Positions 9,501 through 12,495 of a stretch of DNA of 12,495 bases are shown here, piece after piece. Location: NCBI GenBank assembly GCA_028565635.1, contig JAOXYB010044670.1, positions 1-12,495 of the forward strand, in the 5' to 3' direction. Source of the DNA: Phoronis ovalis (taxonomy: Eukaryota > Phoronida > Phoronidae). The notes under the pieces are model-generated. The model ran no database searches, was not told the origin of the DNA, and saw only the letters and a list, made by a program, of their open reading frames with translations. The stretch's first letter is position 1. Every line of letters starts with the position of its first letter. The position numbers and the translations under genes are program-made.

Positions 9501-11252
9501 CCGATTATCACATACAAACTCTCCAGCTCTGCAAATACTGGTTAGAGCTGTAACAAATGTGAGTGCTGGATAAAGAACTGGTAACAAAATTATGACATTC
9601 TTCCTTCCTTAAATAACATTTTTTACACCATCTCTAACCATATAGCCACATCATTACTAGGAGAACTTATAAGTAATCGAAACTGGAGGCAGAAGAAAGC
9701 AAGCCACCAACTTAAGCAGCATAGTTTATACTTAAATCAGTCGCAAATTGCACAAAATGCGAAATAAGCCAAACCATGCAAAGCACAATTAATTTAATTC
9801 TTAATAATTTTAATTATACAAGTATGAAGAGCATACTACAATAAATTTACTATGATCAATCACTATGTATGCATTTTACTAAAACCACTTCCTTTCTATT
9901 ATTATAATAGTTTAATTGTACAAAACTTATAGATCTCAAAGTCCAAAAGTGGACAATATGTCAGTTCATGCTATTCTTATCTGTGTTTGAGAAAAAAATC
10001 ATTACCAAATTTATTTTTTCGCCAACTGTTTGCTTTAGCAAAGAGTATAACGTTTCTCATGTGCAATGTATTCTACTGATGTAGCTAGTCAAGACAAAGT
10101 GCACATACACATCAGATTCATCTTTTTTCAATATCTTTAGTACTGCAAGTTTCGTACAAGGAGGGAGTAAGAAGTGATATAATCAAGAAACAATAACCTA
10201 TGAAAATAGTTTTGAATTGCAGAAAGTAAACATAAAAACCCGTGATCATTCGGAAATAGTTGCTACTAAGTTGCAACAAGAAACAAAAACGTCAAGTTTG
10301 AAAATAAGAATAGTTCTTAGAAGACAAATATTAACAATTGAAAAAGTACATTTCAAAGATGAAAAAAGACAGCGAATGAAGGACAAATACATCACAATCA
10401 ACAGATACCTGCACTTAATTGTTTTATAATTCAATAGATAAAAGTCAAAGTCCACATTATATACAGGTTACATTTTATTGCAGATATAACATACTGAATA
10501 GAAGAACACCATTGCCAAGAACTGCAAGAACATACAGTTCATTCTTTTACTAAATTAAATAAACCAAACTGTTATCATATTCTGCATTACAAATCTACAA
10601 GACATCCACAAAAAGATCTTCTGGTAACATGTAGCACAATTCACAATCTATGCATAAGTTTTCAGTATATAACTACTAAAACCAGAATATTCACCAAACA
10701 TACATGTATATCATAATAAAGATTGTTTTCACTGTATTATTTAACATGTTATCCACATCATACTTACGACAATTCAATTCATCTGAACGATCAGTGCAAT
10801 CCTGTTGACCATTACATTTACGTCTTTGGTCAATACACTGCCCGTTATTACAACGGAACTCTCCAGATTGACATGCAAGAGTTTCTACAATAGTGACATG
10901 CGCATAAATAATGTGTTATTACCAGACATATTAATTTGTTGTGTTAATTTTCTACGTGTTATACTAGTGTATAGGGTTACTGAGAATAAATATTGCTAAC
11001 ACACCACCTGTAGAAAACAGAGACCATAAAAATATATTCAAGCAAGGACAAGTATTAACAGCTTTCATCAATTCCACTAAACCATATTTATATAAGATAC
11101 AAAACAAATTCTTTGTAACAAACTCAACCTACGACAATTGGCCTCATCGGTTCCATCTATGCAATCTCGTCTTCTATTACAGCGAGAACTTTCTTTTATG
11201 CAACGACGACCATCACACAAGAATTCTCCTGCATCGCAAATGTTTGATACAG
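336..11252 (-). CDS. trol: Perlecan (HSPG2/trol-like), internal part, 14 exons
   Basis: This is the spliced coding region seen in the window: complement(join(336..506, 863..987, 1933..2220, 2770..2901, 4142..4261, 4925..5068, 5674..5815, 7152..7276, 7571..7684, 7944..8066, 9034..9150, 9428..9547, 10768..10884, 11133..11252)). It is 1958 nt, begins with two bases of a split codon, and then reads 652 codons with no stop. Domain order is six LDLa, Ig, three LDLa, Ig, laminin-EGF-like segment, start of laminin IV, which is the domain II to domain III transition of perlecan. Perlecan is a secreted basement-membrane proteoglycan; its laminin-like and Ig modules bind matrix partners and its LDLa repeats bind calcium. 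All introns are GT-AG, and both phase-1 and phase-0 junctions agree between partner exons. Both ends of the gene lie outside the window. Exon structure is direct observation; the orthologue name rests on domain order and recognised conserved segments. Confidence 0.93.
507..862 (-). other. Intron between the LE and laminin IV exons
   Basis: A 356-bp phase-0 intron with donor GTAAGG and acceptor TTCTTTAG. An open stretch on the minus strand crosses much of it but is low in complexity and has no domain, so it is not annotated as coding. Nothing else is visible. Confidence 0.85.
863..987 (-). CDS. trol: Perlecan exon: laminin-EGF-like segment before laminin IV
   Basis: The exon starts after acceptor TTTTAG (phase 1, joining codon GTA) and ends in phase 0 before donor GTAAGG; it is 125 nt. 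It encodes [32 protein letters not shown] and ISATLHRTS. The cysteine pattern C...C..C.C.G...C is the first half of a laminin-type EGF module, which in perlecan domain III is interrupted by a laminin IV module. This fits the next exon, which begins laminin IV. The [15 protein letters not shown] stretch is typical of perlecan here. Confidence 0.94.
988..1932 (-). other. Intron between the second Ig and the LE exon
   Basis: A 945-bp phase-1 intron from donor GTGAGA to acceptor TTTTAG. It is AT-rich, with homopolymer A runs near 1207-1217. No exon-like reading frame, repeat family or RNA gene is supported. Confidence 0.85.
1933..2220 (-). CDS. trol: Perlecan exon: second Ig domain (single exon)
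   Basis: The exon runs from acceptor TTTCAG to donor GTGAGA, is 288 nt long, is phase 1 at both ends and carries a whole Ig domain. It encodes [20 protein letters not shown] and [18 protein letters not shown], then [37 protein letters not shown] and [20 protein letters not shown]. The two core cysteines (TINC and AYSC) and the core tryptophan (ISW) are present. The proline-rich [10 protein letters not shown] stretch and the segment around [18 protein letters not shown] are ones I recognise as strongly conserved at this position of perlecan, immediately before domain III. This exon is the best single support for the gene identity. Confidence 0.96.
2221..2769 (-). other. Intron between LDLa 9 and the second Ig
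   Basis: A 549-bp phase-1 intron. Its donor end carries the 33-bp duplication described separately. The rest is unremarkable AT-rich sequence; small open frames on the plus strand here are antisense to the Ig exon or lie in the intron and show no recognisable protein. Confidence 0.85.
2693..2758. repeat. Exact 33-bp tandem duplication
   Basis: Bases 2693-2725 and 2726-2758 are identical 33-mers beginning gcatcaagccccacaatagt. The pair lies inside the intron, five bases from the donor hexamer of the LDLa 9 exon (2764-2769). Perfect identity implies a recent event, and copy number may vary between individuals. It is not within coding sequence on either strand. Confidence 0.97.
2770..2901 (-). 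CDS. trol: Perlecan exon: LDLa repeat 9
   Basis: The exon runs from acceptor ATATAG to donor GTAAGT, is 132 nt long and is phase 1 at both ends; the joining codon is CCC (Pro). It encodes [28 protein letters not shown] and [15 protein letters not shown]. All six cysteines and calcium ligands are present. It is the last LDLa before the second Ig domain. A perfect 33-bp tandem duplication lies five bases past its donor hexamer, inside the intron. Confidence 0.94.
2902..4141 (-). other. Intron between LDLa 8 and LDLa 9
   Basis: A 1240-bp phase-1 intron that hosts the inserted element at 3161-3618. The remainder (2902-3158 and 3621-4141) is AT-rich with no coding signal. Without the element the intron would be about 780 bp, similar to its neighbours. 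Confidence 0.85.
3161..3618. mobile_element. Non-autonomous Tc1/mariner-like element (MITE)
   Basis: A 458-bp block with terminal inverted repeats. The left end reads CAGTACGCAT, a run of A, then ATCAAC; the right end read in reverse complement is CAGTACGCCT, a run of A, then ATCAAC. Similarity continues imperfectly for a few bases (AGG). Both ends are flanked by TA (3159-3160 and 3619-3620), the target-site duplication expected for the Tc1/mariner superfamily, whose ends often start CAG. The inside is more GC-rich than the surrounding intron and holds a perfect short palindrome at 3525-3539 (AGCCGGC, C, GCCGGCT). It has no open frame that could encode a transposase, so it would depend on an autonomous relative. 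Superfamily assignment is inferred from the ends and the TA only. Confidence 0.8.
4142..4261 (-). CDS. trol: Perlecan exon: LDLa repeat 8
   Basis: The exon runs from acceptor TTTCAG to donor GTAAGT, is 120 nt long and is phase 1 at both ends. It encodes [24 protein letters not shown] and [15 protein letters not shown], a complete LDLa module with an intact and very acidic calcium box. The aromatic residue before the fourth cysteine is Trp, the canonical residue at the calcium carbonyl-ligand position. The frame is open well beyond the exon on both sides by chance; splice sites and cysteine spacing set the limits given here. Confidence 0.94.
4262..4924 (-). other. Intron between LDLa 7 and LDLa 8
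   Basis: A 663-bp phase-1 intron with donor GTAAGT and acceptor TTTCAG. It is AT-rich with a few short simple-sequence stretches (for example the taataataataat run near 4583-4595). No exon or repeat family is seen. Confidence 0.85.
4925..5068 (-). CDS. trol: Perlecan exon: LDLa repeat 7 with Pro-rich linker
   Basis: The exon runs from acceptor TTTCAG to donor GTAAGT, is 144 nt long and is phase 1 at both ends. It first encodes a linker, [12 protein letters not shown], and then an LDLa module with [20 protein letters not shown] and [15 protein letters not shown]. The six cysteines and the calcium side-chain ligands (CDG, DC, SDE) are intact. The linker joined to a GRPC-type first cysteine is a feature I recognise from arthropod perlecans. 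It is distinct from the type-A and type-B array repeats and is not part of the recent duplication. Confidence 0.94.
5069..5673 (-). other. Intron between the first Ig and LDLa 7
   Basis: A 605-bp phase-1 intron. I see no coding frame with domain features, no inverted terminal repeats and no RNA gene in it. Confidence 0.85.
5674..5815 (-). CDS. trol: Perlecan exon: first Ig domain, C-terminal half
   Basis: The exon begins in phase 0 after acceptor TTTCAG and ends in phase 1 before donor GTAACA; it is 142 nt. It encodes [20 protein letters not shown], then [16 protein letters not shown] and [11 protein letters not shown]. This supplies the F-strand cysteine motif (DAGDYTC) and the G strand that complete the Ig domain begun at 7152-7276, giving about 88 residues, a normal Ig length. 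Next in the transcript is a group of three LDLa repeats. Confidence 0.93.
5816..7151 (-). other. Intron splitting the first Ig domain
   Basis: A 1336-bp phase-0 intron, the longest complete one in the window. Most of it is the degenerate repeat array described at 6060-7130, which accounts for its size. The flanks are plain AT-rich sequence; a 74-codon plus-strand open frame at 5836-6060 has no recognisable domain. Confidence 0.85.
6060..7130. repeat. Degenerate array of about three repeat units
   Basis: Several anchor words recur in the same order. GGAACAAA occurs at 6241, 6673 and 7001. GAGTTTTCAA occurs at 6356 and 6787. AAGGTCATTC or a close variant occurs at 6156, 6434 and 6871, followed by AAATACCAC-like words. 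ACCACCTTTGAAT occurs in the second and third units. GACCTATATTTT follows the GGAACAAA word in units one and two. Spacing between units two and three is about 430 bp for most anchors, while unit one is shorter between the same anchors. Unit two has roughly 110-145 extra bases containing another GACCTGTATTTTGACC block. The copies are old and diverged, the limits are approximate, and no coding capacity is seen. It may be a decayed dispersed element or an ancient local duplication. Confidence 0.7.
7152..7276 (-). CDS. trol: Perlecan exon: first Ig domain, N-terminal half
   Basis: The exon begins after acceptor TTTCAG (phase 1, joining codon CCT, Pro) and ends before donor GTGAGC in phase 0 after AAC GGC AGG; it is 125 nt. 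It encodes [24 protein letters not shown] and [17 protein letters not shown], the first half of an I-set-like Ig domain, including the B-strand cysteine (SFSC) and the C-strand tryptophan (VRWTR). The second half is in the exon at 5674-5815 after a 1336-bp intron. This is one of only two phase-0 introns in the window, and it falls inside the domain. Confidence 0.92.
7571..7684 (-). CDS. trol: Perlecan exon: LDLa repeat 6 (type B)
   Basis: The exon runs from acceptor TTGTAG to donor GTAAGT, is 114 nt long and is phase 1 at both ends, with TCT (Ser) as the joining codon. It encodes [22 protein letters not shown] and [15 protein letters not shown], a full six-cysteine LDLa module. It is the most diverged of the three type-B repeats and one residue shorter before the first cysteine. 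The first calcium-ligand Asp is again Asn (CNAEPDC), a shared mark of all type-B copies. It is the last repeat before the first Ig domain. Confidence 0.92.
7944..8066 (-). CDS. trol: Perlecan exon: LDLa repeat 5 (type A)
   Basis: The exon starts after acceptor ATTACAG and ends before donor GTATGT; it is 123 nt and phase 1 at both ends. It encodes [24 protein letters not shown] and [16 protein letters not shown]. All six cysteines and all side-chain calcium ligands are present, unlike the other two type-A copies. Compared with those copies there are three extra bases (AGT on the coding strand) just before the donor, which add one Gln after the last cysteine and keep the phase. A donor two bases in from the last Cys codon (CA|GTGTAT) is also possible by sequence but would break the frame into the next exon, so the GTATGT site was chosen. 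Confidence 0.91.
8067..9033 (-). other. Intron between LDLa 4 and LDLa 5
   Basis: A 967-bp phase-1 intron that is part of tandem segment 3. Minus-strand open frames at 8162-8362 and 8730-8921 have no cysteine pattern or splice partners and are taken as chance. No extra LDLa exon was found on inspection. Confidence 0.82.
9034..9150 (-). CDS. trol: Perlecan exon: LDLa repeat 4 (type B)
   Basis: The exon runs from acceptor TTGTAG to donor GTAAGT, is 117 nt long and is phase 1 at both ends. It encodes [23 protein letters not shown] and [15 protein letters not shown], a complete LDLa module. It is 97 percent identical to the exon at 10768-10884 (3 of 117 bases), and the similarity continues for some tens of bases into both flanking introns. 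Asn again replaces the first calcium-ligand Asp (CNGQQDC). It is the second exon of the middle two-exon unit. Confidence 0.93.
9428..9547 (-). CDS. trol: Perlecan exon: LDLa repeat 3 (type A)
   Basis: The exon runs from acceptor TTACAG to donor GTATGT, is 120 nt long and is phase 1 at both ends; the joining codon is CCT (Pro). It encodes [24 protein letters not shown] and [15 protein letters not shown], with all six cysteines. Here the Asp of CDG is kept, but the Asp just before the fifth cysteine, also a usual calcium ligand, is replaced by Asn (RRNC). It is therefore a type-A repeat with a different ligand change from its paralogue at 11133-11252. It lies between the two nearly identical type-B exons. 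Confidence 0.92.
9548..10767 (-). other. Intron between LDLa 2 and LDLa 3
   Basis: A 1220-bp phase-1 intron that is part of tandem segment 2. Both strands carry an overlapping open frame of about 70 codons around 10217-10455; both are AT-rich and lack any domain, and neither is supported. No skipped or decayed LDLa exon is visible. Confidence 0.82.
10768..10884 (-). CDS. trol: Perlecan exon: LDLa repeat 2 (type B)
   Basis: The exon runs from acceptor TTGTAG to donor GTAAGT, is 117 nt long and is phase 1 at both ends; the split codon from the previous exon is CAA (Gln). It encodes [23 protein letters not shown] and [15 protein letters not shown], a complete six-cysteine LDLa module with the SDE calcium-box signature. 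The position normally occupied by Asp in CDG is Asn (CNGQQDC). Only three bases differ from the exon at 9034-9150, giving one amino-acid change (Arg here, Leu there) and two silent changes. It is the second half of the first two-exon unit in the tandem array. Confidence 0.93.
11133..11252 (-). CDS. trol: Perlecan exon: LDLa repeat 1 (type A)
   Basis: The exon has an acceptor TTTCAG and a donor GTAGGT, is 120 nt long and is phase 1 at both ends. It encodes an LDLa module reading [17 protein letters not shown] and then [16 protein letters not shown], with all six cysteines. The usual acidic residue after the fourth cysteine, a calcium side-chain ligand in LDLa domains, is Asn here (CNRR instead of CDG), while the DC and DE positions are kept. 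It is the first exon of the gene in the window and pairs with the type-B exon that follows it in the transcript. It is 80 percent identical (24 differences in 120) to the exon at 9428-9547. The donor GTAGGT fits the consensus less well than the GTAAGT of the type-B exons. Confidence 0.92.
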
Positions 11253-12495
11253 CTGAAACATGTGGAGCGGGGAATAAAGAACTAGATATGTAATAATCTT
11301 AACCTCGTACCTTTACCTTGATTTAATTACTGCCTGTATAGCACTGGAAATTTTAAATAGCTACAACTGGGTTACAGTCAGCAAGAAGGCATACTGTCTA
11401 CTTATCCGACAAGAAACACACAAAACACAAAGTAAGCAACTGCTACCAAAGAGCAAGCAACTCTATTAAAAGTATAAGAGGTACAGCAAAATAACAAAAT
11501 CACCTTACTACAAGCTATGCTATTTCAATGACGCAACATGGCCCTCATATTTTCAACTGTACAAAACTTATAGACCTATGTACAGAACCATAACTATATA
11601 CAAGTAAGTGTCAGCTGATGCTTAATTTGAAAATGTATTTGAGAGATGAATTATTACAAATTTATTTGTTTGCGAAACCAATATCTGTTTTACCAAAAAA
11701 TACAAGGTTTGTATGTGTAGCATATTCTACTGAGGTAACACTGGCATTAGAATTATTTGCTATTTAATATCAACTAGTGGTTTTGCGTTAAGCTATATTT
11801 TTAAACAGTTTAGAACTAAGCTTTGTACCAGTAGGGAATTAGTGGCAGTGTGATTAAGAAACAAAATCTCCTCACAACAGCTATCCATAAACACTTGCAT
11901 TTGTAATATTACAGAATGTAACATTACAAATGCAAGAAACAAATGTTTTGTAACATTGCAGAATGTAAAGAAACACAAACAATCCCTTAATACAGAGCAG
12001 GATGGATTAAATAGTGACTACAAAGCAGTTTCTGCAAAAAGAAATATGGCAAAGCACCAAGTTCAAAAAGTATACATTTGAAGCTAGAAAATATCCAAAT
12101 AATTCTACAAAGTATATACTGGAACACAAATAAAAACTATTAAATTTTACAGTCAAGTTAAAACCAAATTTAAAAATAAAACAGTCAAAAATAAGCATTG
12201 GTATTGTCAGAATTCGACACTATTAAACTGCAAGTCAAATTAACACTACATCTATTTCAAACTGTATCTGGATAAACAGCATATTGCAATGAGATGAACA
12301 GCACAAGGTAACACTGAAAGTCAAATTTTACTAATAAACCAAATTGTTAAGAACCTACATAACACAACCAACATAAGTGCTCTAGAAGCATTGGGATATT
12401 TCACACCCCACTGGTGGTTACCCTTATGAAAATTTTAAGCCTGTGGCATATAATTGCAGAAAGTATACAGCAAGTACTGCTGGTAAGTCTATGGA
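11253..12495 (-). other. Intron upstream of LDLa 1 (incomplete)
   Basis: At least 1243 bp of intron upstream of the first exon in the window, ending at the window edge. It is homologous to the other long introns of the array. It contains the hairpin at 11894-11936. No exon is found; the next one is expected just outside the window. Confidence 0.8.
11894..11936. repeat. Intronic 43-nt near-perfect hairpin
   Basis: Left arm 11894-11907 (CTTGCATTTGTAAT) is the exact reverse complement of right arm 11923-11936. Inside, after one mismatched pair, TTACA (11909-11913) pairs with TGTAA (11917-11921) around a GAA loop. This gives 19 pairs with a single mismatch. A diverged direct copy of the inner part (ttgtaacattgcagaatgta) follows at about 11948-11967. 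The stem is too short for a typical microRNA precursor. Confidence 0.85.

Larger units (their letters stand above)
9034..10767 (-). repeat. Tandem segment 2 of the LDLa array
   Basis: This 1734-bp segment contains a type-B exon (9034-9150), a 277-bp intron, a type-A exon (9428-9547) and a 1220-bp intron. Intron stretches match those of segment 1: acaaaacttatagatct near 9920 against acaaaacttatagacct near 11562, and tattctactgatgtagc near 10069 against tattctactgaggtaac near 11722. The short intron shares ttactgagaataa (near 9279 and 10977). Confidence 0.82.
10768..12495 (-). repeat. Tandem segment 1 of the LDLa array (runs off the window)
   Basis: This segment contains a type-B exon (10768-10884), a 248-bp intron, a type-A exon (11133-11252) and at least 1243 bp of the upstream intron. 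The intron is homologous to the long introns of segments 2 and 3 up to about 12350. The limit given is the window edge, not the true end of the unit. Confidence 0.75.

Noticed and set aside
10217-10455. Overlapping open frames of about 70 codons on both strands
   Set aside because: AT-rich intron sequence with no recognisable protein on either strand and no conservation of the frame in the paralogous intron upstream of 11253.
7571-11252. Regularly spaced repeats as a CRISPR array or satellite
   Set aside because: The repeated blocks are 114-123 bp protein-coding exons with splice sites and the LDLa cysteine pattern in a eukaryotic gene, not short identical repeats with unique spacers.
11894-11936. 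Hairpin as a microRNA gene or bacterial-type terminator
   Set aside because: At 43 nt with a 3-nt loop it is shorter than usual microRNA precursors, and it sits in a eukaryotic intron without a T-tract.
1-12495. A novel multi-gene system
   Set aside because: Only one gene is supported. No second coding region, RNA gene or operon-like arrangement was found on either strand.

Overview
The window is an internal piece of one large, intron-rich eukaryotic gene on the minus strand. The spliced product is perlecan, the basement-membrane heparan sulfate proteoglycan (HSPG2 in vertebrates, trol in Drosophila). The DNA is AT-rich, introns are roughly 0.25 to 1.3 kb, all splice sites are GT-AG, and the Ig and laminin segments read like arthropod perlecan, so an arthropod (probably an insect) is the best guess. 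The exact taxon cannot be read from the sequence. Neither the start nor the end of the gene is present, and no promoter, polyadenylation region, RNA gene or plus-strand gene is supported.

Transcription runs from high to low coordinates. Fourteen exons total 1958 nt and join into one open frame of 652 complete codons. In order they encode: six LDL-receptor class A (LDLa) repeats (11133-11252, 10768-10884, 9428-9547, 9034-9150, 7944-8066, 7571-7684); one Ig domain split over two exons (7152-7276, 5674-5815); three more LDLa repeats (4925-5068, 4142-4261, 2770-2901); a second Ig domain in one exon (1933-2220); a cysteine-rich laminin-EGF-like segment (863-987); and the start of a laminin IV (domain B) module (336-506). 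This matches perlecan domain II passing into domain III. Nearly all junctions are phase 1, so most exons are frame-neutral cassettes. The two exceptions are phase 0: one inside the first Ig, one between the LE segment and laminin IV.

The first six LDLa exons are three tandem copies of a two-exon unit (type A plus type B, about 1.5-1.7 kb). Homology continues through the introns and past the last exon, which predicts another type-B exon just beyond the right edge. The two upstream type-B exons differ at only 3 of 117 bases although their type-A partners differ at 24 of 120, which suggests local homogenisation.

The introns also hold a 458-bp non-autonomous Tc1/mariner-like element (3161-3618), an exact 33-bp tandem duplication five bases from a splice donor (2693-2758), a degenerate array of about 430-bp units (about 6060-7130), and a compact 43-nt hairpin (11894-11936). 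No new multi-gene system is visible; the interest lies in the evolution of the LDLa array and in the intronic elements.
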